Positions 1 through 27,353 of a DNA stretch of 64,000 nt are shown one piece after another. The first letter of the stretch is position 1, and every line of letters starts with the position of its first letter. This stretch comes from Branchiostoma floridae (taxonomy: Eukaryota > Chordata > Leptocardii > Amphioxiformes > Branchiostomatidae), in assembly GCF_000003815.2 (NCBI RefSeq), contig NC_049982.1, positions 33,574,186 through 33,638,185 on the forward strand. The letters run 5' to 3'. The notes beneath the pieces are model-generated. The model did not search any database and was not told the origin of the DNA. It saw only the letters and a list, made by a program, of their open reading frames with translations. The translations under genes were made by a program, and so were the position numbers.

Positions 1-1061
1 CGGAAAGATGGTATTTTTGGGATACAATTGCACCCGACTTTTTGCAAAGTTACCTGAATTTGTCTTTTCGACAGTGATCCTTTTCTAAATCAAAGTATCC
101 CCAAACTGACCCGCTTCTAATGTACTGCGCCGTTTATGATTTTGCAAGCATAGTCGACTTCTGACTTTCTCACTAACGGTAGGCGGGATAAGCTTGACAA
201 AGCAGTCAAGTGATCACCACACATTTAGGGAGATACAAAACAAGTTTGAAGACTATCTCATCTTGGGATAGAGAGATTTGGGCACTTTAGTGTAATTAGT
301 AGAAAGTAGGTCAACATAAGGGCATCGCCAAAACTGCTTGTGTGGCCGAGGCCAGGCTATCTAAAAAGGCTACATTCATACACGGACAGAAATGACTACA
401 GAATGACCCACAAATGATAATTGCAACACGTTGTCTGGCAGTTCTGGTGACGTTTGTGCACACACAGTCCGCTTACAAAAAGTAATCCTAAAGCATCATG
501 GTGTCAAAATTTATACCAGTACCAACCAGTACCTGTCCCCATGGACAAAGTCAGTCCTCCCCCACCAGCGCACAATTTGAAGGGTCCTCAGGGAACTTCA
601 AGAACTCGTTTGCTACAATGTTCAAATTGCGGTAAATTAAATTTGACCAAACAAACTTAATTCAAGCATTACCACATGTTCTTTGAGGAATTATAATAAC
701 CGCTTCTGGAGTGGATATTACCTAATCTTAGTAGTACTACATGTAATTTGTTTTATCACATTACAATTTTCTTCTTTAAAGTGTCATTATTTTCTACAGG
801 CACTTTTTTCTATGTCCATGCACTTGTATTGCTCAGCCTTACAACTGGTGGCAGAGCATGTTTCTTTTAAATACTGTCCACTTGATTTACCTAAAGCTTC
901 TCAAATTTATTTTTATTTTGATGTGCAGGTCTGAATGCACTAAACTCTATAAAGAAATGTAGATTAAGGCAAGAACTGCACAATTCAAGTAGTAGCAAGA
1001 TACATGCATGTAGAATACAGCACGGTGTATTCCATATCACCCAAGGTACCAGCCCGACTGA

Positions 1062-1105
1062 GGGTAGGATCACCCGAAGCCCGGAGGGGCGATCCGACCC
1101 AGGGA
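1062..1105. repeat. GC-rich imperfect inverted repeat
   Basis: GATCCTACCC-type and GATCCGACCC-type decamers face each other around a CCCGAAGCCCGG core, giving a hairpin in an AT-rich setting. It may be the core of a small non-autonomous transposon. No terminal repeats or target duplication were identified. Confidence 0.3.
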
Positions 1106-1118
1106 AGGCTGGGACCGG

Positions 1119-1148
1119 AGGATGTCATCCATATAATCAAATCAACAT
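1119..1148 (+). repeat. Dispersed ~30-bp motif, copy 1
   Basis: Contains GATGTCATCCATA and ATCAAATCAACAT. Near-identical copies lie at 38530-38560 (+) and 59339-59370 (-). This is probably the conserved end or core of an interspersed repeat family; I could not assign a class. Confidence 0.5.
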
Positions 1149-3977
1149 GGCCCGAAAACAACAATGCAACCACCATTGTTTCCAGCATTCCATCATTTCT
1201 GATAAGCTTACACAGTTTACAGTTTATCACAAGACAATACTTTCTCAATGGTGAAAACTGTAACATGCACAGATATGACAATAATATAAATGAGGTACTA
1301 ATGTAGATTACACTTAACAGTGAACAGTACTGTGGTATAGGCAAACACCACAATTCATATACATGTACTCTTTGCACCACACCAACACCAAAGGTTTAAG
1401 TAATTATATATTATTATTTACTTGTATCTTTAATTTAATTTTAACCAAAAAGATTTCTTCACAATACCATCTCTGATGATTCTTGAACAAAAATATAGAA
1501 AACATGACAATATCTAAATTGTAATAATAATCATTACACATCAATATCCATATTGGTGCAACAAGCAACATACATGGTATGCCCAATGCAAGACAGACCT
1601 AGATGTCTTCATTAAATCTACAGTCAATCTGTTGGCAGAAACACTTTACAATGAGCTCAACTGTCACATTTAAACGCCATGTTCCTGATACATACATTTT
1701 TTCATTGTTTGCAAGGGTGTACAACAGTGTGCACTGGGAATGATCTAGACTGATGCAATTCCATTCCATATATTGCTGGATGCTCAGAGGTGGGTAGCTC
1801 ACCAATGTGGCATGTTGGAGTCGTGATAGAGCGCTCCACAAATTTAATGGATAAGAAACAAATCCTTTCACCCTATGTGTGTTTTGTAGGTTTTGCATGA
1901 TATCCTTTAAAATTTAGTGCCACAGTCCAGTGAGATACCGTTTAAATAAGATAACTTCACGCACACATCTTACATTCTTGATATGCTTTATTTCAAGGCC
2001 TCTAATTTTTGTTTCTGTAGTATCAAAAGTACTGGCATCTTACTGATGGCTTCTTCCCATTAAAATGTGCAAAATTCTGTTGCCAGTCTTCAAGACTTGA
2101 TATGAGCCCTATCATCAGAACCATCTTTGCTTTCTTCATTTTCTCCCACAAAGATTGCACTTCAACATTGTTATGTCAATGAAGGATAGACATTATTGTT
2201 TGATGGCTTGAAAGAAATCATAAACATACCCCCTAAAGAGCTGCTGTCATCTGAAAAGAAAAATCTAAAAAAAAAAACCCGCCCAAATGCAACAATTCAG
2301 TTCCAAGAATGGTTGGTTGGTTAGAGAAGCCAGCTTTTTCACTTTCACTTTTTACAATGACAGATCAACTCAAAATCGCTCATCATTGTTCTTAAGCACT
2401 GTTTTTTTTCATGTCGCAAAATACCGAAACATCCAATTACCATTAGTAAGACTGTTGTGACATTTAGATTGACCACATATAATACAAGAAATTGATGTTT
2501 TTATGGTATCTTACAATTTTCCTGCCTTTCTAAAGTAATAAGAAAAGAGTGTAACCCACCTTGTTGAACAGTGTTTTACTGTAATTGTTCTACATTATTT
2601 AATTGACTTAGCCGCCCAATTTGAGGCCAAAATTGCAAAAACTTAAGAAATAAGCTTAAGTGCCATGTACATGTATAAAACATCAAATTTCTCATGATAA
2701 ACAAGTTGCCATTTTTTTTTACTTTAGTAATCATACATGGAGTCATTCAATGTCCTAAAATATAAAGTAGATGTGCCTGTCCCTTTTTCAAACGTATTGC
2801 TATTTTGCACATTTCACTGAGAATGAGCCAAATATAAGTCATGCCTTCCTGTTGTGCTACAAGAGCATCATTCTTTTAACATCTTCAAAAGGGACCTTTT
2901 AATTTGAATATTGCACAGACACTAATGTTATCCAACATTAGTGATCTATAAATTACATACATCTTCCTAAAGAAAAAGTGGAATGTCAAGAGAGAAAAAG
3001 AAGTCCTTTTTAGAACTTGCAACTTAGCTTTTTAAGGGCTTCACAAAGTCGTGATGCTGAATGGAATGGAGCAAGATTCTGGACCATGCTGAGTCAAGGG
3101 ACATTTTGTCTGCTACCAAACAATGCGATTCTCTGCCCTGAAATGTATTTTGCACATTCAAAAATAAGTTATCATTATACTTCCAATGAAGCAAATTAAA
3201 CAAGTTTCTCAATGTTTCTCATAAACTTTTTATATCAAAGATATTTACTTGCACTTAGTTCTTATAAACAATGACATTTTGTTTCTAATTCTTCTCTATT
3301 TTATCACCTTCTCAACTGGCTTTAAGTCTACCAAACAAATCCATGGTCATCTTATTTTTCTAGACAGCCTGTCTGTCATAACTAAACTTAAGTACTGAGA
3401 AGGATGGAAACAGAACTTGTCACTAAAAGTTGGGTAATATGACACTTACAATGAACAACACTTTTTAAAACAAAGTCAATTTGTAGATCTCTTTTTTTGA
3501 TATGACAATCTACTACATAGAACAGTACATACAGTTTATCCCACATGACTAGATGGTTGTGCTGTTGATAAGCCTGAATCCAAATGGATATCTCGAATCA
3601 TCACAAAACACAGAGATGTAACAAAGACCAACCATGGTAGAAACCTTGATGGAGACTTTTTTACATATTGTATTTTGCCATACTGTATTACCGGGGCTAT
3701 ATCAGGCTATCAAAGGTTCATGATTGTAGCAAGTTGAGAAATATCACTTGTTGCACAAGTAGAAAAAGATTTTGGCTAGAAATGAAATTTATCACACGGA
3801 TCACACGACGGTTGTGTTACAAGACTTCCTGTCAGTGTATGTAAAGCTGTGCAATACTGGCGGATATTGGGCGGGAAAACTGCATGAAAAGCGAGCCTGT
3901 AAACTGTCCTAAGGCAATTATCTAGGAAACTGTTGAACAGAGGCACTCGAGCAGTAATCCAAAGTAGAACAGATTAA

Positions 3978-14390
<10,413 letters not shown>

Positions 14391-14407
14391 TTTGATACCA
14401 CCTTTAG

Positions 14408-14493
14408 TACGTCATCATATCATGTGTGCTAGTGACGTCAGGATATGGGTACAACTGTTACAACGTCATCAGACATGCGAAGTTGTGACGTCT
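14408..14493. promoter_or_regulatory. Cluster of CRE/ATF-like sites upstream of the LCOR/LCORL-like gene
   Basis: Four sites with an ACGTCA core occur within 86 bp, starting 18 bp upstream of the ATG: TACGTCAT 14408-14415, consensus TGACGTCA 14433-14440, ACGTCA 14463-14468 and TGACGTCT 14486-14493. The spacing and position suggest a CREB/ATF-responsive core promoter. This is motif evidence only. Confidence 0.5.
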
Positions 14494-14955
14494 ACACATA
14501 GTCCACACCCGGAAATTAAACACTGGCGGGACACACCAGAAAGAAATCAACCTCCTTGCACCAAGGCAAGGGTCCGTGCCTGTCGGGAAAATAGACGTAA
14601 AACAAGGACATCAACAACATCATAGGTAATGTTGCATATGAATTAGGTGCAAACAAGGAGGTTGGTGCAAAAGCTGAACGAGGTGTGACCGCTGCTTGAT
14701 CTTTGCCGAAGAGGAAATTTTTTTTTTTGTAATTTGTTTCCAGCACCGTGCATTTTTTTTACCCTCCTTGGTTTGGTATAACGTTAAGGTCTCATTGAGA
14801 GTTCTATATAATGAAGCTGCAGAAAACCTTCCCATATCATTCATGGTTTGTTGAGCACTTGTTGTTATTTTCCCTAGATCATGAGAAAAAATTTTGCCAA
14901 TTGATGACCAATATAAAAGTTTTAAAACATCTTTGTTTATAGCAATTACAAACTA

Positions 14956-15439
14956 CAGTCAAACCTGCCCGTGCGACCACCTCTTTTCAGCGACCACCTG
15001 GCCATTTCGACCGCTTTATCTCGGTCCCGATTTATTTTCCCATTGACGTAAGCATTAAGCGACCTTTTCTCAACGACCACCTGGCCAACGCGACCACGAC
15101 CGGCCCAAATTGGGACCCATAATGACCGCATCATTTTCAAAATTGAGGTTTTCGTGGATTTTTGATGATAACTAGCGCGATTTTGTGCCGAAATCCGCCA
15201 GTTTCCATCAGATTTGGGGGTTAAATTTACAATTTACAGTGTGCGTGTTGTATTTGACATTAAAGACCTCGCTTCTTTGCGTGCGTGCAGTGTGCTTGCT
15301 ATTTGCCATTAAACACAACGGAAACCATTATACTTTGCATCGGGCATGTTTTGAGTCGATACTCTTCTCAGCGACCACCTGTCCAAATCGACCGCTTTTT
15401 TCCGGTCCCCTGGGTGGTCGTCTTGGGCAGGTTTGACTG
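14956..15439. mobile_element. Tc1/mariner-type MITE
   Basis: Termini CAGTCAAACCTGCCC and GGGCAGGTTTGACTG are inverted and flanked by TA on both sides (14954-14955, 15440-15441), the Tc1/mariner target duplication. The interior repeats GCGACCACCTG-like blocks near both ends. No transposase. Confidence 0.85.
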
Positions 15440-15441
15440 TA

Positions 15442-16386
15442 TGTTACTTTGTCACTGACACTCAAGGTTCCGGGTCGGAGTTCAAATCTGACAGAAGGTT
15501 GGTGTAATAGGCCGGAAGTGCGCTGTTGTCTCCCTAATTTTTGCTCCCTATTGCTTGGTGATCGTTATAGCTGAGCATAGATTTGTCGTATTTCCTGAAA
15601 AGCCCGTGGGTTGTATTATTTTTGTGCGAGGAGTAGTTGGCCCTCCAGCGAAACCATTTTTGTATTAGTCCGCTGCAACGGTGATGCGGTTTTTTCGCCT
15701 GATGACCCAAATAGCATCGTTTCATGCGATTTCGAAGAAATTACGTCATCGAAGATTGCAAAAAAGTTATCACATGTCATGGAATTTTGTTATTTTCATT
15801 TTGCATAAACATGAAGAATTTAGCTTCTCTACCACGCAGGCCGTTATCCTGGGAAAATTCGTTTTTTCCAACCAGCTTCGATCAAAAAAGTGTTAAAAAA
15901 TGATAGTTTTCGGGTCCAAAATTAAAATTTTACTACATATTCTACCCAAAATAAAGAGGCAACAGACGATACCAATAGGTTTGTCGGAAAGAGGCAGTAA
16001 ACGGCTTTCCACCATATTGATTAAGTTTCGCGTCCTACGTTTACTAGCGTAACTGTAGCCCATTGGCCTGAGGCTGTCCGCCAACCTCCGAAATCGTAAA
16101 AGAAACTCCGGTCCATCGAGACTTCAAGGGGCACTTTTTTGCTGTTCGTGTACAACCACATCGTACACCACTCAGAACCCACGACTGTGTACCTTCGACC
16201 AACACCAGGCTGCCAAACTTTAACCTGCAATATTTCTGCAGTTACAAACAAACTTTCACCAATCTAACGTTTGAGATTAGTTGGCCTGGCTAAAAGGGAA
16301 TTTCTCACCGCTAAAAAAACATGTCCATACAGCTGTTTATTTTTTTGGTCAGATCTATTTTAGGGTGCCCACTCGGAGTTATACTA
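15442..16386. other. Intergenic, LCOR/LCORL-like to MORN4; no gene recognised
   Basis: Divergent intergenic region. A minus-strand frame at 16251-16021 is open for 76 codons but matches nothing I know. A ~40-bp stretch of it (about 16080-16120) recurs at about 26985-27025, so it is more likely repeat than gene. Confidence 0.45.
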
Positions 16387-17013
16387 GTAACGTAAGGTTA
16401 CCAGTTTACGTGCAGGACCAATTTACGGTCAGTTAGCGACATGATTGCATTTCAAGGTGCACCATGCAAAAATTTGTCAGTAATAATAAAACTGTAAATG
16501 TGTTATTAACATTGAAAACCCATGCAATGAATATTGCACAATTTTCATGGAAGATCTTGGGCCCATGGTGCCTGGGTTGAATTTACGTGACGTTCTACTG
16601 AGCCAAATTCGGCGGTCCAACCTCATTCATTACTACGGCGCTACTCCAAGCGATGCTGGGGTAGACACAAAATTTTACCATGGTTTGTTTGTTTACCAAT
16701 TTCGTAATATTTTAAGTGTTATATACATATAGCAAGTGTTTGCTATATGTGTGCTTATAGGCAGAGCACTACAAGGAGAAAGACTCAAGTGACTGTTAAT
16801 TGGTCACCCTAGAACAATCCTTACTGCTAACCACTCCATTATTACATGCTGGTGCGCAGCCAAAGATGGAGGGAAGAAATAAATTACCATCCATATTTTT
16901 TAACAGGCAATCTACTGTTTCTTGAAATGGGTTAAATATTCAATTCTGCCCAGGCATTTTAGAACAATAATCATTTTCCATAAATCGACCGTAAACTGGT
17001 AACCTTACGTTAC
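16387..17013. mobile_element. MITE-like inverted-repeat element upstream of MORN4
   Basis: The left end GTAACGTAAGGTTACCAGTT (16387-16406) is repeated inverted at 16994-17013, and the match extends a few more bases inward. The interior is AT-rich and noncoding. It ends about 250 bp before the MORN4 ATG, so it may overlap the promoter. Confidence 0.6.
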
Positions 17014-17264
17014 ATGAATGAGACCTCAAGGAGGTTACATTAAACCTCCTCGCTTTATCAAAACTTTATAAAAGGTATTTAAGTGCTGCCAGAAATCTTG
17101 ATAATCATATACTTTTCTGACTGTTAACGTTCAGAGGTAACAGGCGGCACCAAAATTTTCCTAACATGGAGCGCCACCAAAAACAGTGACTTTATTTTTT
17201 TACAATACATGCCTTTAATTATTAATCCCAGTCTCTAATTTATTTGCACCAGGATTAATTTGAC

Positions 17265-21450
<4,186 letters not shown>

Positions 21451-24400
21451 AATATCAACATTCAGCATAATGATGTATACACACAATTGCTGTACCATCT
21501 ACAAATTCTATTGCCAGATGATCTCTCGTAATCAAGAAGGACCATCGTATGTTGATGTAATGCTCAGGTTGATGAGTCCGCTAGTGGCTGGTACTTTGAC
21601 TTTGAGGCAGTCCTTGAACCTTTTTTAATGGCAACCTACATGTTTATGGTTGCAAACAATAGCAATGTGCCATACCTGATATTTTTTGGCCTACTTATTG
21701 CTTCTGCTAAAGAAAGATGCCTACTTATTATTTGATATGATGTGCACAACTGCTATACTGATCATTGACAAACAACTCTTTGTCATTAGTGATACAGTAG
21801 CTGTCATCTCTGAAGCACATTCATTCTTACAGTACTGTATCAGACTGAGGGTTGGTGCTTTGCCTTTACCTTACTGAATACCTTGTCGTACATGTATGTA
21901 TTTTTATTAATTACCCACTTTTCCTTTTGGAACGTGCCAAGAGGTTTATGATATGATGCGTGAAAATGTTATCTTAAATGTCTGACAAGACCAGTTCTCT
22001 CAATGAAAATGCAATGGTCTAAATCATAGAATGTGGTTGAAAGACTTCTCCAGGCAAATCATTGGATTAGCTGTACATATTCTTTTGCAATCCAACTTGT
22101 AAATTTTATATCATAGAGATGGCAATAACCTTTTCATATGTAGAATTGCATATGCAAGATATATTTCCAATTACAATATTAAAATTTGAATAAAAACATT
22201 AATATCCTATTTATCATTGAAATGTCAAAATTGCGGTCTCAAACCTTTATTTACAGGTATGTTTTACAGAGAATTAGTTAAGTTCATCCTCGTTATACCA
22301 GGTGCCAAGAATGACGGTGTTTTCGGAAAACCCTGTCCAGTCTGAAAAGCGGGTCTGCATGGGGCTTCCTGGCAATGCTTAGCCTTACTAAATTCAGACA
22401 GTGCTTAACACTAAATTGATGTACCAGGGCTCGAAATACTTTTTTCTGCTTACCTGAAAATTACCTGTACCAGACAAATTTTACCTGCACCAGTATGAAT
22501 TTAGCAAGTATGGATCATACTAAATTTGTTCAGAAACCACTGCTATTTTTTCTTTAATAGTTCATTAGTGGTAACATTCAATACAGCTGGTAACAATCCA
22601 TATACACCTACATCATAGTACATTTATCATGTATAAAACCCAGTACATGGACCAGTGCAGGTTTGGTGCAGGTAGACACTAGAAATACCTGCACAGCTCC
22701 AATTTTACCTGCACTAACCTGTGTGGGTCAGCTGAAACCTTGTGTGGGCCAACCTTCATATGCATGGAGGTAAGGGGCCAGGAAGGGAGGGACAATTTTA
22801 CATGTTGGGAAAGGAAGAGGATACATTCATTTGATGATCTTCAGGTTCTGGTAAGGAAGGGAGTCCAATGGACCATCCATTTTACAAACTTCAGGAGGTG
22901 AGAGAGGGACCATCCATTTTTGGCAGTTAAAGGGTGTGGGTGAAAGTGGGTATCATTTCATTTAAGGTTGAGGTTGTTGGAAGAGAGAAGTAAAAACAAC
23001 ACCTACTTTAAAACTGTTAATTCAATAACATTTCCTGACACATTCGGGGACACAAAGTGAACAGTATGTTGGTCAGGTTGTACTTGACATTTTCAAACGT
23101 TGATCACAAGTACCCAAATGAAAAAGTCTATTGGTCTTAGTTTTCTTGGACAATATGACCTTCTGTGACAAGGTGGCTAGTATTGTATTAGAAATGCCAC
23201 AAAATACACGAAATATAAAGTGAGAACAAAGGCCTTCATGGAAGTAATACATGGAAAGAATGCAAGACAAGAAATACATCAATTTGTACTGTATATCATT
23301 ATCTTTTTAACAACGACTACTGGCTACAGTCCAATCCAGACGCCATCAGGACACAGTACGTCCAATGTTTGACCCTGTAAAAGCAACAGTCCCTAACTGA
23401 GGAAGATGAGAAAAGACTACTAGTACTAGTTTTTATTTTCGCTGATAGAAAAACAAATCAATGTAACTTGCTCAGAGGTACCAGTGCTCACAGGATGGAT
23501 GGATGGACGCCATATAGACACCAGAGGACATTGCTGTCTTCTAAAACAGAACGGTTGTTGTAAACATGTTGACATTGGCTCGTAAGCATCCTATGCCTCA
23601 GCAGGTAGCCAAATGTCCAACTGGTAAACGGCTGCAAGCAACCTTCTACACCATAAATGGACAGTACCACCATAGATAGCTACTGCATTCTAAAGCTCTT
23701 GTATACACGTTCTAGAAACGAAATATATGTAAGCTAAGTGAGAACAAAAACATTTACTTATAGTCACATAGGACCTACATGTATGCAAAGCAGAACATCA
23801 ATTCATTGTCAGCCACTCCTGTACTAGAATAGCATATGATCAATACATTTAGAGCAAAGCATAAATCAGAGCAGACAAAAACAAAATTTTACCCAGCAAT
23901 ATCGGAAAGACTATATGTACAGTTTTAAACTCTTAGTAAGCTGAACTATGCGTATCTATGGAATATAAAATACTTGATCATTGTACGCTTTGTATTCTGT
24001 GAAAACAAGCACTTCATCTACAGACTGCTGGGGCATGACAAGAAGTAACCTGATTTGTGATTGCAATTTAAATTGTTGCTTCTCAGATTTTTTCACACAA
24101 AAATTTGACAGGCGGGTCGAGGTAAGAATAAAAGTTTGGGGTCGAGGGGCTTGAGAGATCGATGGGCTTACTAAAGTTACCACAAAATAAATAACAACAG
24201 ATTTAACAAATAACCAGTTTGCAGATTTCCTTTGCACATATGTTATGCAACCAAGGAGCTTTTATCTTGATATCCTGATTAGCAAAGCCCCCCCCCCCCA
24301 ATAAAATAACATAAGTACCATCCAAAATAGCCACGTAAGTACAGGCACTGAAATTTGAGGCCCATAGTTTATTTGGGAATTAACTCCCGCTGGGCAAAGT

Positions 24401-24676
24401 CCTACGCACGAAAAATCCTACTGGTGTGATCATGATAACCCCGGTGGAAGAGAGCTGCAACTGGCCCTGTACAGAGCCTACACTAACTACAGTAAGTTGT
24501 GCCATGAATAGACTGGATTCCAGGTTAAGTTAGGAGAGGCAGTGAAAACGGGAGGAATGGCCAATTTTTTTGGTTGTTTTCAAATTGGGAAAAATAGGAC
24601 AGCAGGATCCGAGAAGCAACAAATAAAAATGGTGAGGCCTCCACAGCAGAGAAAACTAAGGTAGACAGTTGTAATG
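21451..24676. other. Intergenic between convergent MORN4 and MTG2; 3' UTRs and repeats
   Basis: Contains the MORN4 3' UTR (AATAAA at 22189-22194), a truncated CAGGGCTCGAAAT MITE from 22425, and the MTG2 3' UTR. AATAAA on the minus strand (24373-24368), about 300 nt past the MTG2 stop, is a candidate poly(A) signal. No further gene is supported. Confidence 0.5.
22425..22735. mobile_element. CAGGGCTCGAAAT-family MITE, 3' end lost
   Basis: Starts with the family terminus and has the ACCTGCAC-rich interior of the copy at 28958-29298. The right terminus is not recognisable and the copy merges into unrelated sequence near 22735. Confidence 0.65.
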
Positions 24677-25888
24677 TTACCACTCCAGGAGAACAGTTTT
24701 CTTGTGAGACTGATTTTCTGTTTCTCCCTTTTGATTTGCTACCTGTGCCATATCCCTGTCATATAGTTCACGTATGTGGTTTATCACCATGCCTACGTCC
24801 CGTCCTTCCTTTGCAGAAATAGGTATGACAGGCATGTCCACATGTTCTTGTAAAAGCGTCAGTTTCTCTGAAGTTCCAGGCAAGTCCATCTTATTTGCCA
24901 CTGCAGCATGTGGCCGGGAAGAAAGACCTGATTGGTAGATCTCTAACTCATACATCAGGTCGTCCACCTGTGTCCAAGGTTCTCTGACAGACAGGTCAAC
25001 AACAAAGAGCAGAAAGCAACAGCGCTCAATGTGGCGAAGAAAAGAGTGGCCAAGGCCTTTGTTGAGATGTGCGCCACGTATGAGCCCTGGGATGTCAGCC
25101 ACTGCCACCTGCTCGAAATCTTCATACTGGATGATCCCCACATGGGGTTTCAGTGTAGTAAAAGGGTAGGCTGCAACAGTTGGCTGAGCACGCGAGATTG
25201 CTCGAAGCAGGGTCGACTTGCCTGCATTGGGGAATCCTACCAGCCCAACATGTGCAATTGTCCTTAGCTCTAGGTCAAGTACACATTTCTCTCCTGACTC
25301 ACCTGCTGTGGCCAATGTGGGAGCCTTGTCCTCATTTGATAAAAAGAACTGGTTGCCTTTACCACCCAGTCCCCCATGTGCTACAACCACAGCATCTCCA
25401 TTCCTCTCCAAGTCTATTACGACATTGCCATTTTCCTTGATACACGTTCCTACCGGAACTGGGATCACTGTATGTGAGGCGTTTTTTCCATGGCAACTAT
25501 TATTGCGACCAGGGCTACCGTTCTCGGCCTTGTAAATACTCTTCACTTTAGCTAAGGATTTTACTCTCTTGTTAGCTTTGATGACAATGTTTCCGCCGCT
25601 GCCACCGTCTCCACCGCCGGGGCCACCAAACGGCCGGCCAAACTCGCGGATGAATGCCGAACAACCATTCCCTCCCTTCCCTCCTTCAACGCTCACGCGG
25701 CGCCAGTCCACGAAGGCCCTTGCTTTCTTTTTCTCGCTCTGCTTGCTGGCATAAGTTCTCTGAACGGACACCTGGACAAAGACTGTAAAGATGCGTTGTG
25801 AGTTGCATAAGCTACGTCCTGCTGTCATGCCCTGTCCTAGTCTCCAAAGAAACATGTTCGGGAAGTGGAAGGACCAGACTGAACTCAT
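24677..25888 (-). CDS. MTG2: Mitochondrial ribosome-associated GTPase 2 (Obg family)
   Basis: A single uninterrupted coding exon, 403 aa, close to the vertebrate length; ATG at 25888-25886, stop TAA at 24679-24677. The first ~50 residues are basic/hydrophobic with few acids, fitting a mitochondrial targeting peptide. Met12 (MFLWRLGQGM...) would give an even more typical presequence. Residues about 60-210 form the Gly-rich Obg fold (VSVEGGKGGNG, GGPGGGDGGSGG, VPVGT, GGLGGKGN). The G domain follows: G1 GFPNAGKS 218-225, switch I YPFTTLKPHVG, G3 DIPG 265-268, G4 NKMD 332-335, G5 SAK 358-360. The C-terminus LLEW matches the family's short ending. Expected role: GTP-dependent late assembly of the large mitoribosomal subunit at the inner membrane. 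GTPBP10 is the nearest alternative, but the block FLRHIERC.FLLFVVDLS..EPWTQVDDL fits MTG2. Lack of introns is unusual beside its multi-exon neighbours. Confidence 0.95.
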   Translation of the reverse strand: MSSVWSFHFPNMFLWRLGQGMTAGRSLCNSQRIFTVFVQVSVQRTYASKQSEKKKARAFVDWRRVSVEGGKGGNGCSAFIREFGRPFGGPGGGDGGSGGNIVIKANKRVKSLAKVKSIYKAENGSPGRNNSCHGKNASHTVIPVPVGTCIKENGNVVIDLERNGDAVVVAHGGLGGKGNQFFLSNEDKAPTLATAGESGEKCVLDLELRTIAHVGLVGFPNAGKSTLLRAISRAQPTVAAYPFTTLKPHVGIIQYEDFEQVAVADIPGLIRGAHLNKGLGHSFLRHIERCCFLLFVVDLSVREPWTQVDDLMYELEIYQSGLSSRPHAAVANKMDLPGTSEKLTLLQEHVDMPVIPISAKEGRDVGMVINHIRELYDRDMAQVANQKGETENQSHKKTVLLEW

Positions 25889-27353
25889 TGGCGAAATATT
25901 GTGACCTTTGCCATCGCCGTGTACGCGTGTTTGGACCTGTGGTTGACCTTTGGATGACGTTTACCGGATGGACTGATCCATTAGCTCAGGGGTGGGTGTG
26001 TGAAACCAATCTTCTGGCTTTCTAGTAGAGTAAGTTCGGATTTGAGTTTTTTTTTGGCGACGCCTCAAGGGTTAGCCTAATAGTATAGTGTGGGTCCGTT
26101 TGACAAGAATCTCCAAAATTCCATGAATTTTTCTGCAGGCATGTCAGTTTTAGTTGCATCATCAGGAATATCATGGGAATGGGTTGATGGATCTTCATTT
26201 AGATGTCTGAATCGACCGTTGCGGTCGCAGATCTTCGGAGCTTAGCGGGGACTTTCAACAAACTTCAGTAACGATTTGAGCGAACCACTGAACGCGTTCT
26301 AAAGCGCACTTTGGTTTGTTGGAGAGTTGAATAAAATGGCACACAACTCAAGCGGCGGAGGGAAGTGTTCATATTTCAAGACATCCTCACAGCTCAACAA
26401 AGTCGTATCCATATGTTGTAAATATTACTGTGCAGTTTAATAAAGTTAGGTAACGTTACTCATTCCTCTACCTTACTGAAGTGAGGAAAGTCCTGTTAAC
26501 GGTGCTATCATGACCAGGGTCCGTGGTAGTGCGCAACAAAAGGCTTTCACCCTATAACAACATTATACAGATATTTTGCTTCAGGATAATTTCCTGGTAG
26601 AGCTGGTTGCTAGACTTTAGGGTATGCCGCCTCCAATTGAAACCCCAAATAATCTGGGGTGTGCCCCCTTAAGAGCCCTTCCCAAGCTCACAAGATTGGT
26701 GGCATATCAACTGATTCGAACCCAGAACCTCTGGGTCTAAATATGTAATACACACAGCTCCTTCACACACAGCCCCTTCACATGCAGCCCATTCACATAA
26801 CGTTAGTCCTTCACACATAGATTCTTCTCTGAGCACAAACAGCCCCTACTGTTAAATAACTTAAAACAGCTTTTGTACCAGTGGGCTTTCGAAGATCGAA
26901 GATCCGAGAAGCCTGACGTGATAGCCAGCCCAAATAGACAGCCTAGGTAGACAGCCCAGCCTTTTCCGTAAACCCGTGTTCGTCAACCTCCGAAGTCGTA
27001 AAAGAAACGCCGGTCCGAGACCTACACACTAATATCAGAAAGTATATTTGGCCGCACTGCCAAATCTGCGCCAGCGAAAAACGCTACGAAGAACAGGCAT
27101 TTTGGGGCTATACACTGCTGTAGCGGTACCTGAAAAATTGGGAGCCAAAACGAAGGGAACACCTATGAATCGCGTCTTATTTTCACGTAAAACTTTACGG
27201 TACGGTCAGAACAAGTCCCGAAGCCTAAAGTGACCCGTTTCACGCAGCCCAAAATTTCGTCTAGCTGAAATATTTTCATCAGGTTTGTTGAGTTTGTTCA
27301 ATGTTTGTTTGACCAACAGTCTGATGCTTACACAAGGTAGATGGACCAGGTGA
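25889..27353. other. Divergent intergenic region, MTG2 to R3HCC1L-like; probable shared promoter area
   Basis: Holds the 5' flanks of two divergent genes. The first exon(s) of the plus-strand gene, with its ATG, must lie here or just downstream but could not be identified. Contains a SINE-like fragment (26600-26745) and a ~40-bp repeat shared with 16080-16120. Confidence 0.5.
26600..26745 (-). mobile_element. SINE-like fragment
   Basis: On the minus strand GGTTCTGGGTTCGAATC resembles the internal B box of a tRNA-derived SINE. It is followed by GCTTGGGAAGGGCTCTTAAG, similar to the body of many invertebrate SINEs. The A-box end is missing, so this is a partial copy and not a tRNA gene. Confidence 0.4.

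Larger units (their letters stand above)
1..3977. other. 3' flank / possible 3' UTR of the LCOR/LCORL-like gene; no gene seen
   Basis: AT-rich sequence downstream of the stop codon of the minus-strand corepressor gene. The open frames here are short, lack recognisable domains and have no convincing splice context. The part next to 3977 is probably 3' UTR, but I could not choose a poly(A) site. A GC-rich imperfect inverted repeat around 1062-1105 and a dispersed ~30-bp motif at 1119-1148 are the only structured pieces I see. Confidence 0.6.

Noticed and set aside
985..1380. 131-codon minus-strand frame
   Set aside because: Crosses a GC-rich inverted repeat and the dispersed 30-bp motif; no recognisable domain.
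16021..16251. 76-codon minus-strand frame with a protein-like composition
   Set aside because: Part of it recurs at 26985-27025 and no exon partners were found.
26690..26745. Possible tRNA gene (GGTTCGAATC box)
   Set aside because: No acceptor stem or A box; fits a SINE fragment better.
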